Counted from the first letter of the stretch, positions 18,528 to 28,272 are shown. The stretch: DNA of 64,000 nt from Streptoverticillium olivoreticuli subsp. olivoreticuli (GCF_003391135.1 NZ_CP031455.1:6781001-6845000), one strand, 5' to 3'. Notes: generated from the sequence alone by a model not told the origin. Made by a program: numbers and translations.

Positions 18528-19429
18528 AGCAGAAGGCACCGGCACCGCCGGACGGTCTGGTCATCGTCGACAAGCCGTCCGGCTTCACCTCGCACGACGT
18601 GGTCGCCAAGATGCGCGGCATCGCGCGGACGCGGCGCGTCGGCCACGCGGGGACGCTCGACCCGATGGCGACCGGCGTGCTCGTCCTCGGGATCGAGCGG
18701 GCGACCAAGCTGCTCGGCCACCTCGCGCTGACCGAGAAGGAGTACGTCGCGACGATCCGCCTCGGGCAGAACACCCTGACGGACGACGCGGAGGGCGAGA
18801 TCACCTCGTCCACCGACGCCTCCGGGGTCACCCGTGAGGCGATCGACGCGGGCGTGGCCAAGCTGACGGGCGCCATCATGCAGGTCCCGTCGAAGGTCAG
18901 CGCGATCAAGATAGACGGCAAGCGGTCCTACGCCCGGGCCCGCGAGGGCGAGGACTTCGAGATCCCGGCCCGCCCGGTGACGGTCTCCTCCTTCGCGGTG
19001 CACGCCGTGCACCCGGCACAGGCGGAGGACGGCACCCCGGTCCAGGACCTGCTGGTCTCCGTCGTCTGCTCGTCCGGCACCTACGTCCGGGCCCTCGCCC
19101 GCGACCTGGGCGCGGACACGGGCGTCGGCGGCCACCTGACGGCGCTGCGGCGCACCAGGGTCGGCCCCTACGGGCTGGGCGAGGCCCGGACGCTGGAGCA
19201 GATCCAGGAGGACCTGGCCATCATGCCCGTCGCGGAGGCGGCGGCCGCGGCCTTCCAGCGCTGGGATGTCAACGACGAGCAGGCGCGCCTGCTCGGCAAC
19301 GGCGTGCGGATCAAGATGCCGCTCTTCGAGGGCACGGGGCCGGTCGCGGTCTTCGGCCCGGACGGCCGCTTCCTGGTCCTGGTGGAGAACCAGGGCGGCA
19401 AGGCCAAGAGCCTGGCCGTCTTCGGCTGA
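18524..19429 (+). CDS. truB: tRNA pseudouridine(55) synthase
   Basis: 301 residues. Makes pseudouridine at position 55 of the tRNA T loop. Seen: GLVIVDKPSGFTSHDVV, the catalytic motif GHAGTLDPMATGVL with Asp46, KEYVATIRLG, and VSAIKIDGKRSYARAREGE, followed by a C-terminal PUA-like domain. ATG overlaps the rbfA stop (ATGA). A very strong hairpin follows 41 nt after the stop. Confidence 0.96.
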   Translation: MKQKAPAPPDGLVIVDKPSGFTSHDVVAKMRGIARTRRVGHAGTLDPMATGVLVLGIERATKLLGHLALTEKEYVATIRLGQNTLTDDAEGEITSSTDASGVTREAIDAGVAKLTGAIMQVPSKVSAIKIDGKRSYARAREGEDFEIPARPVTVSSFAVHAVHPAQAEDGTPVQDLLVSVVCSSGTYVRALARDLGADTGVGGHLTALRRTRVGPYGLGEARTLEQIQEDLAIMPVAEAAAAAFQRWDVNDEQARLLGNGVRIKMPLFEGTGPVAVFGPDGRFLVLVENQGGKAKSLAVFG

Positions 19430-19470
19430 GACCGGACGCCCGACAGCAGTACCGGACCACGCGGTCCGGC

Positions 19471-19518
19471 GGAATCGTGGGGCGGGGCATGTGCACACAT
19501 GCCCCGCCCCACGATTCC
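19471..19518 (+). terminator. 23-bp perfect hairpin after truB
   Basis: Arms 19471-19493 and 19496-19518 are exact reverse complements with only CA between them. Lies 41 nt after the truB stop and should end the infB-truB transcript. Unusually long and perfect. Confidence 0.8.
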
Positions 19519-19682
19519 CTTGTCTTCGCCCCGCATCCGCTCCATACCGAGGATTCACCCCATTGGGCAGGCGCTCGGAGTGAACGGAGGGGGTGGAAGG
19601 GGGCGCGTTCCGGGTGCGATCTGTCCTGCCGATCATCCGCTGCCTACCGTCGACGTAAGTGCACGGCGGGGAGGTTCGACGG

Positions 19683-22600
19683 ATGAACGGTCGGCGGACC
19701 GATGCGGACGAGTACCTGGTGCGCATCAGAGACCTCGCCGGGCGACCGCGCGGCACGGGGTTCCTCGCGGACGACCGCGGCACGATGATCACCAGCCACG
19801 AGGCGGTCGACGGGCTCGCCCGCCTCGTCCTGCTCGCGCCGGGTGACCGCACCTGCCTGGTCGGGGCGGATGCCGTGACCTCGCTGCCGGGCTGCGACCT
19901 CGCGCTCGTGCGGACCGAGGGGCTCGGGGTGCGGCCGCTGCCCGTTGCTGCGGCCGACTGGATCGAGGACGGCGCGGAGGTGCGGCTGCGCGCGGGCCGC
20001 TGGCAGACCGCGCGGATCATCGGCGAGGCACTGGTGACGTACACCGCCACCGACCGCTTCCACCTGCTCGACGCGGCCGTGGAGCTGTCCGTCGGCGAGC
20101 GCGACGGCCTGCGCCTGGGCGAGGAAGCCACCGGCGGCCCCGTCATCGACGCCCGTACGGGAACGGTGGCGGCCGTCCTCGGTACCGCGCTGCACGCCGA
20201 GCGCCGGACGGGCGGTTTCGCGATCCCCCTCCGGGCCGCCGCCGGGGCCTCCCCGGACGGCCCCCTCGCGGCCCTCCTGGAGCGCAACTCCGCCACCATC
20301 CCGGCGTACGGCCCCGACCTCAACCTCGCGGGCGCCCTCCAGCTCACGGCCACCTCCCTGGGGCAGGTCACCACCGCGCGCGCCCTGCGCGACCCCGTGC
20401 AACGGCCGGAGATCGCCAGGGAATTCGAGCGCTTCCTGGAGTGCCCCCGCACCACGGCCGACGGCACCCCGGCCACCGACGCGGACGCCGCACCCGACGG
20501 CGAGGACGTACCGGAGGGCGGGCTGCCCTGCGGCACCGGCGCGGCCGATCCCGCGGACCCGCCCGATGACGCCGGCCGCCCGGACGACACGGAAGCGGCC
20601 GCCGAAGCGGGACCGGAAGAGGCGGCGGGGCCGGGACCGGAAGAGGAAGCGGAGACCGTTCCGCCCGCCCGGCCCCTCGTCCTGGGACTCGTGGGCGGGC
20701 CCGGCACCGGCCGCACGACCGAGCTCGGCGCCCTCGCCTCCCGGCGGGCCCGCGGCTCGGAGCCCGCGCCCACCATCTGGCTCCGGGGCGCCGACCTGCG
20801 CGACGGCGACGAGAGCGTACGGGACGCCGTCGCGCGCGCCCTGGAGGCCGCCGCGCGGATCGTCACCGCCTCGGCCGGCGCGGCGGGCACGGTGGGGGAC
20901 CCGGCCGAGGCCACCCCGGAGGCCGTCGCCGCCCTCGCGCACCGCGTGGGGCGCCCCCTGCTCGTCGTCCTCGACGGACCCGAGGAGCTCCCCCCGGTCC
21001 TCGCCCACGGGCTGCCCGCCTGGACGGCCGCGACCGCGGAGTGGCTTGAGGGGGCCTCGGCCCGGCTCGTCGTCGCGTGCCGCCCCGAGCACTGGGAGAC
21101 GGCGGGCGCCCTCTTCCCGCCCACCGCCCTCCATGTGCCGGACGCCGCACCCGCCCCCCGGGGACTGCCGCCCTGCGTCCGCCTCACCGACCTCACCCCC
21201 CGCCAGGCCGCCGAGGCCCGCGCCGTCTACGGCGTCCCCGAGGAGGCGATCCAGCCGGCGGACGCCGCCCACCCGCTCGCCCTCCGGCTGCTCGCGGAGG
21301 TCCGCGCCGCCCTCCCGGACGGCGCCGCGCGGCCGGGCGCGGCCGGGGAGGACGAGGGCGCCCGGCCGCCCGACCGCTGGGACGTTTTCTCCGCCTACCT
21401 CGACCTGACCTGCCTGCGCATCGCCGTACGGCTCTCCGCCGACCGGAGGCCACCGCTGCGCGGCACGACGGTGCGCCGGCTCGCCGCCCGGGTGGCGGGG
21501 CAGGTGCACGAGGCGGCCCGGCGCTGCCTCGGGCCCGGGCAGGGGGAGCTGGAGCGCGAGGCCTTCGAGGAGCTGTTCCCCTGGCGCAACGGCTGGGCCT
21601 CCGCGGTGCTCACCGAGGGCCTCCTCGTCCCCGCGGGCAGCGGCTACCGCTTCGCGCACGAGGAGTTCGCGGACTGGCTCCAGGGCGCGCACCTGGACCT
21701 CGACGCGGCCCTGCACGCCCTGGTCCACCGCTGGTACGAGCACGAGAGCGCGGCCATTGAGGCGGAGGAGCGACTTCCGTCCCGGCCGGGAGCCGGGCCC
21801 GCCCCCGAGGGCCACGTGCCGCCGCCCCCCGGCTCCAAGCGGCCGCCCCGCTCCGGCGCCGGCCGCCGCCGCACCCGGCGCGGCACCGCCGAGCAGGAGA
21901 AACCCAAACCCCTGCCCGTGCCCCGGCACCGCATCGGCCCCGTGCTCCAGTCGCTGCTCCTCCTCGCCCGGCGCTCCGGCCCCGCAGCCCTCGCCGACCG
22001 CCTCTGCGCCCTCGTCCACGCCGCGGAGGCCCTCTCCCCGGCCGGGCGCTCCGCCCTCGGCCGGACCGCGGCCGTCACCGACGGACCGGTCCCCGCCCTC
22101 CCCGACCCCGCCTGGTGGGCCGCGCACCTGCTCGGCGAGACGCTGCTCCGCGTCCCCGACGCCGCCCCCTATCTCGGCGCGCTGCGCCTGCTCGCCGAGC
22201 GGATCACCGCCCGCGCCGTCGACCTCGGCGGCTTCGACAGCGACGCGAGCCGGGCACTGGGCGGGCTCGCCGAGTTCGGCCCCTGGTTCTGGCTCCGGCT
22301 GCCCCTCGGCCTCGCCGACCGCCTCGACCTGCTGCGCCTGCTGCTCCCCGCCGACGGCCCGCCGCCCGGCGCCGCCCCGGCCCAGGACCACACGCAGCTC
22401 CAGCCGCACCAGGGCGCCCACGCGCCCCAGGCCGACCGCTTCCTGCCCGCCGTCGCCACCGTCCTCGCCGAGGACCCCTGCGCCGCGCAGCCGCTCATCT
22501 GCCGCTGGTTCACCGACGAGCGCCCCCTCCAGGCCGCGCCCTACCCCGACAGCGTCCCGTTCACCGTCTCCACCGCCGCCCAGGTGCTGCTGCACACCCA

Positions 22601-23726
22601 CCGCCACCGCGCCGTCGACGACCTCGCCGAGGCCCTCGTGGAGGCCGGGCACCCCCGCGCCGACGAGCTCCTCAACGCCCTCGCCGAGGACGAGCCGTCC
22701 GCGCTCTGCCGGGCCGTCGACCGCTGGGCCCACGACGACCGCCTCGAGAGGCACGTGGCCGCCGCCGCGTACGCCCTGCGGACCGCGCCCCACGTCACCA
22801 TCGCCGCCGACCGCGAACTGCTGCGCTACTCCGCGCTCGCCCTCCTCGCCCGCCCCGCCGAGGGCGCCCTGCACGGCACCGCGCTCGCCCTCCTCGTCCG
22901 CGACACCGAGACCCGCGCGAAATACCTCCCGCAGGCCGTCGTCCGCTTCGCCGCCGGCGATCCGCACATGCCCGCCGAGGCCCTCGCCACCGCCCTGACC
23001 ACCCACCCCGAGCCCGTCTTCGCGATCTTCCGGGCGCGGCTGTACGAACCGGGCGACGGCCCCGGCCAGGTGCTGCGCGCCCTCGCCGAGGTCTCCGCCC
23101 CCGCCCTCGCCCGCCGCGCCGCCGCGCTCGTCCAGGAGCACATCGAGCACCGCCCCGAAGGCGCCGCCCACGCCGCCGCCTTCGTCGACCGGCGGCTCGA
23201 AGAGGGCCCCGCCGCCCGGTCCGTGCTCTTCCCGCTCGTCGTGCACCTGCTGAGCAGCCGCCCCGCGCAGGTCCGCCGCGCCCTGGCGCCCGTCCTGGCG
23301 GCCCCCGGCACGTCCCTGTCGCGGCCCTTGCGCCAGGAGTTGCTGGAGGTGCTGCTGGAGCGCGAGCAGTACGGGCCGTACGAGCGCGACGTCACCGTCC
23401 TCGACGCCCTGCTGCGGGCCGTGGCCGCGGGTGCCGCCGAGCGCACCGAGGCCCGTTCGCGCGACCTCGTGCACCGCACCGGTCTGCTGATGGCGCGCAC
23501 CGCGGAGGGCGCCGCCTGCTTCGACCGGCGGCTGACGCAGCTGGCCCGCGAGATCCCGGTCTTCGGTGAACAGGTCCGCCGCTGGCTGAAGTCCGCGCCC
23601 GCGCAGTGGGCCGTCGTGGTGGGGCCGAGGGCGCGGATCCGGCTGACCGCCGGTGCGGACGCGGGCGATGCGACCGTCAGTGGACCGGCCGATGCGGACC
23701 GCCGCGAGCCAGCATGGCACTCTTAG
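19683..23726 (+). CDS. trypsin-like protease domain fused to P-loop NTPase and helical repeat region
   Basis: 1347 residues from ATG 19683 (GGGGAGG 8 nt upstream; a GTG at 19659 is less likely). Residues 8-190 have a trypsin-fold pattern: GTGFLADDRGTMITSHEAV with His39, GCDLALVR with Asp72, and GEEATGGPVID where Thr150 stands in the place of the usual serine of GxSGGP. An acidic linker (255-330) leads to a P-loop GGPGTGRTT (338-346), where Arg344 replaces the usual lysine, and a Walker B-like LLVVLDGPE with Asp431. The remaining about 850 residues are Leu/Ala-rich, probably helical repeats. No membrane segment. Looks like a soluble STAND-like signalling protein. Its role is unknown; it lies between truB and ribF. 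Confidence 0.78.
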   Translation: MNGRRTDADEYLVRIRDLAGRPRGTGFLADDRGTMITSHEAVDGLARLVLLAPGDRTCLVGADAVTSLPGCDLALVRTEGLGVRPLPVAAADWIEDGAEVRLRAGRWQTARIIGEALVTYTATDRFHLLDAAVELSVGERDGLRLGEEATGGPVIDARTGTVAAVLGTALHAERRTGGFAIPLRAAAGASPDGPLAALLERNSATIPAYGPDLNLAGALQLTATSLGQVTTARALRDPVQRPEIAREFERFLECPRTTADGTPATDADAAPDGEDVPEGGLPCGTGAADPADPPDDAGRPDDTEAAAEAGPEEAAGPGPEEEAETVPPARPLVLGLVGGPGTGRTTELGALASRRARGSEPAPTIWLRGADLRDGDESVRDAVARALEAAARIVTASAGAAGTVGDPAEATPEAVAALAHRVGRPLLVVLDGPEELPPVLAHGLPAWTAATAEWLEGASARLVVACRPEHWETAGALFPPTALHVPDAAPAPRGLPPCVRLTDLTPRQAAEARAVYGVPEEAIQPADAAHPLALRLLAEVRAALPDGAARPGAAGEDEGARPPDRWDVFSAYLDLTCLRIAVRLSADRRPPLRGTTVRRLAARVAGQVHEAARRCLGPGQGELEREAFEELFPWRNGWASAVLTEGLLVPAGSGYRFAHEEFADWLQGAHLDLDAALHALVHRWYEHESAAIEAEERLPSRPGAGPAPEGHVPPPPGSKRPPRSGAGRRRTRRGTAEQEKPKPLPVPRHRIGPVLQSLLLLARRSGPAALADRLCALVHAAEALSPAGRSALGRTAAVTDGPVPALPDPAWWAAHLLGETLLRVPDAAPYLGALRLLAERITARAVDLGGFDSDASRALGGLAEFGPWFWLRLPLGLADRLDLLRLLLPADGPPPGAAPAQDHTQLQPHQGAHAPQADRFLPAVATVLAEDPCAAQPLICRWFTDERPLQAAPYPDSVPFTVSTAAQVLLHTHRHRAVDDLAEALVEAGHPRADELLNALAEDEPSALCRAVDRWAHDDRLERHVAAAAYALRTAPHVTIAADRELLRYSALALLARPAEGALHGTALALLVRDTETRAKYLPQAVVRFAAGDPHMPAEALATALTTHPEPVFAIFRARLYEPGDGPGQVLRALAEVSAPALARRAAALVQEHIEHRPEGAAHAAAFVDRRLEEGPAARSVLFPLVVHLLSSRPAQVRRALAPVLAAPGTSLSRPLRQELLEVLLEREQYGPYERDVTVLDALLRAVAAGAAERTEARSRDLVHRTGLLMARTAEGAACFDRRLTQLAREIPVFGEQVRRWLKSAPAQWAVVVGPRARIRLTAGADAGDATVSGPADADRREPAWHS

Positions 23727-23778
23727 TCCTGCGTATATCGACAGACAACAGTTCGGGTTCGGGCGAGGAGCGGGCACA

Positions 23779-24744
23779 GTGCAGCGCTGGCGTGGCTTGG
23801 AGGACATCCCCCAGGACTGGGGGCGCAGCGTCGTCACCATCGGCTCGTACGACGGGGTGCACCGGGGGCACCAGCTGATCATCGGGCGCGCGGTGGAGCG
23901 GGCGCGGTCGCTCGGCGTCCCCGCGGTGGTGGTGACCTTCGACCCGCATCCCAGCGAGGTCGTGCGGCCGGGCAGCCATCCGCCGCTGCTGGCCCCGCAC
24001 CACCGGCGCGCGGAGCTGATGGCGGAGCTCGGCGTGGACGCGCTGCTGATCCTGCCGTTCACGGCGGAGTTCTCCAAGCTCTCGCCCGCGGACTTCGTGG
24101 TGAAGGTGCTGGTCGACAAGCTGCACGCCAAGCTGGTCGTGGAGGGCCCCAACTTCCGCTTCGGGCACCGCGCGGCGGGCAACGTCGACTTCCTGAAGGA
24201 GCTCGGCGCCACCTACGACTACGACGTCGAGGTCATCGACCTCTATGTGACCGGTGAGGCGGGCGGCGGGCTGCCGTTCTCCTCCACCCTGACCCGGCGC
24301 CTGGTCGCCGAGGGCGACGTCGCGGGCGCGATGGAGATCCTCGGCCGCCCGCACCGCGTCGAGGGCGTCGTCGTCCACGGCGCGCAGCGCGGCCGCGAGC
24401 TCGGCTACCCCACCGCCAACGTCGAGACCCTCCCGCACACCGCGATCCCGGCGGACGGCGTCTACGCCGGCTGGCTGACCGTCGGCGACGAGGCGATGCC
24501 CGCGGCCATCTCGGTCGGCACGAACGTGCAGTTCGACGCGACCGAGCGGACGGTGGAGGCGTACGCCATCGACCGCACCGACCTGGACCTCTACGGCCTG
24601 CACGTGGCCGTGGACTTCCTCGCCTACCTCCGGGGCATGGAGAAGTTCGAGTCCATCGAGGCGCTGCTGCAGTGCATGGCGGGCGATGTGAAGCGGGCGC
24701 GCGACCTGGTCGCGGCGCACGAGGCGGCCCACGTCACGGCGTGA
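23779..24744 (+). CDS. ribF: bifunctional riboflavin kinase / FAD synthetase
   Basis: 321 residues, GTG start with GAGGAG 8 nt before. Makes FMN from riboflavin and FAD from FMN. N-terminal adenylyltransferase half: VVTIGSYDGVHRGHQLII with the nucleotide-binding GxHxGH-like motif, then FDPHPSEVVRPG and GPNFRFGHRAAGN. C-terminal kinase half: GRELGYPTANVE, ADGVYAGWL and the ending DLYGLHVAVDFLAYLRGMEKF. Downstream neighbour is convergent, with a perfect hairpin between. Confidence 0.95.
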   Translation: MQRWRGLEDIPQDWGRSVVTIGSYDGVHRGHQLIIGRAVERARSLGVPAVVVTFDPHPSEVVRPGSHPPLLAPHHRRAELMAELGVDALLILPFTAEFSKLSPADFVVKVLVDKLHAKLVVEGPNFRFGHRAAGNVDFLKELGATYDYDVEVIDLYVTGEAGGGLPFSSTLTRRLVAEGDVAGAMEILGRPHRVEGVVVHGAQRGRELGYPTANVETLPHTAIPADGVYAGWLTVGDEAMPAAISVGTNVQFDATERTVEAYAIDRTDLDLYGLHVAVDFLAYLRGMEKFESIEALLQCMAGDVKRARDLVAAHEAAHVTA

Positions 24745-24755
24745 ACCACCGACGA

Positions 24756-24797
24756 ACGGAGAGGGCCCCGGGCGACATCGCCCGGGGCCCTCTCCGT
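24756..24797. terminator. bidirectional terminator between ribF and the MinD-like gene
   Basis: Perfect 20-bp inverted repeat (24756-24775 / 24778-24797), 2-nt loop, between convergent genes 12 nt after the ribF stop and 8 nt from the other stop. Confidence 0.85.
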
Positions 24798-24804
24798 TGT
24801 CCGC

Positions 24805-27800
24805 TCAAGTCTGCTGCGGCGGGTACTGCTGGGGGTAGCCGTAACCGCCACCGGGCTGCGGCTGACCGTACGGATACGGCTGCTGAGGCGGCTGGGACTG
24901 CGGATGCGGCTGCTGCGGATAGGGCTGGGCCTGCGGCTGCCCGCCCGCGTACGGGTCGTACGGCTGCTGGTACGGGCCGGGGGCACCCGGCTGCCCCGGC
25001 TGCTGCCCGGGAACGTACGCACCCGGCACCGGCGGCGCCTGGTGCGCGGGCGGGTTCTCCCCGGTCCACAGCCCCCGCTGCTGCTGGGCCCGCGTGAAGT
25101 CCTCGGCGACCAGGGCCGACAGATGGAAGTACGCCTCGCGCGTCTTCGGCCGCATCATCTCCAGGTCGACCTCGGCGCCCGTCGCCAGGTGCTCGTCGAA
25201 GGGCACGACCACGACACCGCGGCACCGCGTCTCGAAGTGGGAGACGATGTCCTCCACCTTGATCATCTTGCCGGTCTCCCGGACCCCCGAGATCACCGTG
25301 ACGCTGCGCGAGACGAGGTCGGCGTAGCCGTGCGCGTGCAGCCAGTCGAGGGTGGTGCTGGCGCTGCTCGCCCCGTCGACGGACGGCGTGGAGACGATGA
25401 TCAGCTGGTCCGCGAGGTCGAGGACGCCGCGCATCGCGCTGTAGAGCAGGCCGGTGCCCGAGTCGGTGAGGATGATCGGGTACTGCTTGCCCAGCAGGTC
25501 TATCGCCCGCCGGTAGTCCTCGTCGTTGAAGGTCGTCGAGACCGCCGGGTCCACGTCGTTGGCGATGATCTCCAGCCCGGAGGGCGCCTGCGAGGTGTAG
25601 CGCCGGATGTCCATGTAGCTCTGCAGACCCGGGATCGCCTGGACGAGGTCACGGATCGTCGCCCCGGTCTCCCGGCGCACGCGGCGGCCGAGCGTGCCCG
25701 CGTCGGGGTTGGCGTCGATCGCCAGGATCTTGTCCTGCCGCTCGCTCGCCAGCGTCGCCCCGAGCGCGGTGGTGGTCGTCGTCTTGCCGACGCCGCCCTT
25801 GAGGCTGATGACGGCGATCCGGTAGCAGGACAGCACGGGCGTGCGGATCAGCTCCAGCTTGCGCTGCCGCTCGGCCTCCTCCTTCTTGCCGCCGAACTTG
25901 AACCGGCTGGTGCTCGCCTGCTTCTTCGGCTTCGGCTTGTTCCGCAGCAGCCGCTCCGACGACAGCTCCATGGACGCCGTGAACCCCAACGGGGCCCCGT
26001 GCACGGACCGCTGCCGCTGCTCGGGTGTCACGGTCGGCCACCCACCGGACCGCGGGTCCACGGGCATGCCGGGCTGCGGCTGCGGGTGTTGTTGTTGCTG
26101 TTGCTGCTGCGGCTCGGCGAGCGGCGGGAGGGCGCCGTTGTCGGGCGTGACGGCGGGCGGCAGCGCGTAACCGCCGGCCGGTACGCCCGGCTGGGCCGGG
26201 GTGGGGGGAGCGGGCTGCCCAACTGCCGCCTGAGGCATGGCTGTCGGGGCGTTCGGCGTCGCGTCCGGCGCGCCGGGCCCCGGGTAGCCGTACCCGCCCT
26301 GCGGCGCGCTCATCGGCGCGTACGGAGGCTGGGGCGCCGCCTGGCCGGGGTAGCCGTAGCCGCCCTGCGGCGTGTCGACCGGCACGGGCGGGGGAGTGGC
26401 TGCCGTCGGGGGGACGTCGGGACGCGGGTACGCGGGCGCCACGGGCGCGGGTGCCGGGACGGCGGGGGGAGCCTCGGCGGCGGCCGGGACCGCCGGATGG
26501 AAGTCCGGAGGCAGCGGGGGCAGCGGCCCCTGAGGCACGGGCGGCGGGGCCCATGGGGCGGGGGCCGACGCGTCCGCGGCTTCCTCTGGCGGGGCGATGG
26601 CGGAGAACCGCATGGTGCCGTCGCTCCGCGCGGGGCTCGCCTCCTCCGTGCGTCCCGCGACCTCGTCCTGCAGGGCGGCGGCGGAGAACCGCATGGTGCC
26701 TTCGGCGGGAGGGCGCGGCGCTTCGGTACGGTCCGGGGCGGCTTCCTGCGGGGCGATGGCGGAGAACCGCATGGTTCCCTCACGGGCACCGTTCCCGGCC
26801 TCGTCCCGCTGCGTGCCGGGGGAGAACCGCATGGTCCCCTCGCTCCGCACGTCACCGGAGCCTTCGGGCGCCATGCCGTTGCTCCGCGCCATGTCGGCCG
26901 CGTCGGCGTCGACGTGCGGACGCGGCGCGTCGACGAACGCGACCTGGCCGGCCGCCTCGGCCCCGAAGGACGACGGCTGGTCGCTGCCGAACTCCGGGAA
27001 GCCGGTCGCCTGCGCTCCGAAGGGCGGGACGGCCGGGGGTGCGGGCGCGCCCGCTGGGCGCTCGGGGATGTGGGCCTGCGGCGTGTGGATGTGTTGCTGC
27101 TGGTCGCTGCCGGTCTCAGCAGGGCTGGTCGCATGCGCTGCGAAGGGAGGGACGGCCGGAGGCGCGGGCGCGTCCGCTGGGCGCTCGAGGCTGTGGGTCT
27201 GTGCCGCGCCGACGAGTTGCTGCTGGTCGCTGCCGGTCTCCGCGGGGCCGGTCGCCTGTGCTCCGAAGGGCGGGACGGCCGGAGGTGTGGGCGCGTCCGC
27301 CGGGCGTTCGACGAGTCGCTGCTGGTCGACGCCGGATTCCGCGGGGCCGGTCGCCCCCGTTCCGAAAGCGTTGCTGTCGAGCGGTGCGTCCGCCGGGTCG
27401 GCGGCTCGCGGCCGGTCGCCGCCCTGCTCCGCCGTGCCGGTCGCCTGCGTTCCGAACGGCATGGGGTCGACGAGCGGCGCCTCCGCCGGGCGCCCGGCGC
27501 CGCCGGGCTCCGCCGCGTCGGTCGTCTCGGCGCCGAAGGGCAGCAGGTCGGCGTCGCCGTCGAGCGGTGCGTCAGCGGTACGGACCGCGCCGCTGTCGGG
27601 TGCCTCAACTGCCGCTGCGCCAAAGGGCGAACGGCTCTCGCTGTGCCCCGCCAGCGCCGCTCTGTCGTTGCCGACCCCGGCGTCCGCACCTGCGGCACCG
27701 AGTGCCGACGCGTCGGCCGTGCGCACGTCACTGTCGCGAGACCCGGCGTCGACCGCCTCCGCCCCGAACGGCAGCTCGTCCGCGGAGCCGACGCCTTGCG

Positions 27801-28272
27801 GCGCGAAAGGCGAACGGCCCTCCGCCACGGCCGCCCCGGCGTCAGCCGTCCCGGCGCCGAAAGGCGCGAGCGCCGCGTTGTCCGACCCGGGTGCCCCCGA
27901 TGCCGCGCCGTCGGACCGCTCGTCCGAACTCATGGCGTCAGCCGGGCGCGGCGGCCACACGGGCGGCAGACCAGGCGGGGCCGACGGCGGAGCGGACGGC
28001 GGAGCCAGTGGCGGAGCCAGCGGTTCACCCGTAGGCGGGGGCGGGGCCGTCCGCCCCGCGTCACCCTCGCCGACGGCCGGGCCACCCACGGGTCCGGCGG
28101 AGCCGGCCGCGCCGGCGGTCGGCGACACGGCGTTCTGCGTGTACCAAGCCGGTGGGGTGTAGTCGATGGTGAACTCGCCCGAGTGGTCGGGTTCGTTCTC
28201 GTGGCCCGCGTCGGACCGGTCCTCGCCGGCTGTGGTCCCGCCCGCGCGGAGCTCGTCCCGATCGCTGCTCAC
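24805..28272 (-). CDS. ESX-associated MinD/ParA-like ATPase with long repetitive N-terminus
   Basis: 1155 residues from GTG 28272 (AGGAGG 4 nt upstream). About 800 N-terminal residues are Pro/Ala-rich and repetitive: several copies of a PPFGAQATGxAExGSDQQ-type unit (nt about 26960-27470) and four copies of EGTMRFS-like motifs (nt 26603-26838). The ATPase follows: IAVISLKGGVGKTTTTTALG near residue 824 (deviant Walker A), ILAIDANPDAGTLGRRV, TDSGTGLLYSAMRGVLDLAD. A Pro/Gln/Tyr-rich tail of about 90 residues ends it. Similar ATPases accompany ESX clusters (EspI-like). No membrane segment. Exact role unknown. Confidence 0.85.
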   Translation of the reverse strand: MSSDRDELRAGGTTAGEDRSDAGHENEPDHSGEFTIDYTPPAWYTQNAVSPTAGAAGSAGPVGGPAVGEGDAGRTAPPPPTGEPLAPPLAPPSAPPSAPPGLPPVWPPRPADAMSSDERSDGAASGAPGSDNAALAPFGAGTADAGAAVAEGRSPFAPQGVGSADELPFGAEAVDAGSRDSDVRTADASALGAAGADAGVGNDRAALAGHSESRSPFGAAAVEAPDSGAVRTADAPLDGDADLLPFGAETTDAAEPGGAGRPAEAPLVDPMPFGTQATGTAEQGGDRPRAADPADAPLDSNAFGTGATGPAESGVDQQRLVERPADAPTPPAVPPFGAQATGPAETGSDQQQLVGAAQTHSLERPADAPAPPAVPPFAAHATSPAETGSDQQQHIHTPQAHIPERPAGAPAPPAVPPFGAQATGFPEFGSDQPSSFGAEAAGQVAFVDAPRPHVDADAADMARSNGMAPEGSGDVRSEGTMRFSPGTQRDEAGNGAREGTMRFSAIAPQEAAPDRTEAPRPPAEGTMRFSAAALQDEVAGRTEEASPARSDGTMRFSAIAPPEEAADASAPAPWAPPPVPQGPLPPLPPDFHPAVPAAAEAPPAVPAPAPVAPAYPRPDVPPTAATPPPVPVDTPQGGYGYPGQAAPQPPYAPMSAPQGGYGYPGPGAPDATPNAPTAMPQAAVGQPAPPTPAQPGVPAGGYALPPAVTPDNGALPPLAEPQQQQQQQHPQPQPGMPVDPRSGGWPTVTPEQRQRSVHGAPLGFTASMELSSERLLRNKPKPKKQASTSRFKFGGKKEEAERQRKLELIRTPVLSCYRIAVISLKGGVGKTTTTTALGATLASERQDKILAIDANPDAGTLGRRVRRETGATIRDLVQAIPGLQSYMDIRRYTSQAPSGLEIIANDVDPAVSTTFNDEDYRRAIDLLGKQYPIILTDSGTGLLYSAMRGVLDLADQLIIVSTPSVDGASSASTTLDWLHAHGYADLVSRSVTVISGVRETGKMIKVEDIVSHFETRCRGVVVVPFDEHLATGAEVDLEMMRPKTREAYFHLSALVAEDFTRAQQQRGLWTGENPPAHQAPPVPGAYVPGQQPGQPGAPGPYQQPYDPYAGGQPQAQPYPQQPHPQSQPPQQPYPYGQPQPGGGYGYPQQYPPQQT

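Noticed and set aside
19644..24212. 1522-codon minus-strand open frame opposite the protease-NTPase gene
   Set aside because: Translation is Gly/Arg/Ala repeats without motifs and it spans two recognisable plus-strand genes (the fusion protein and ribF); a codon-bias shadow.
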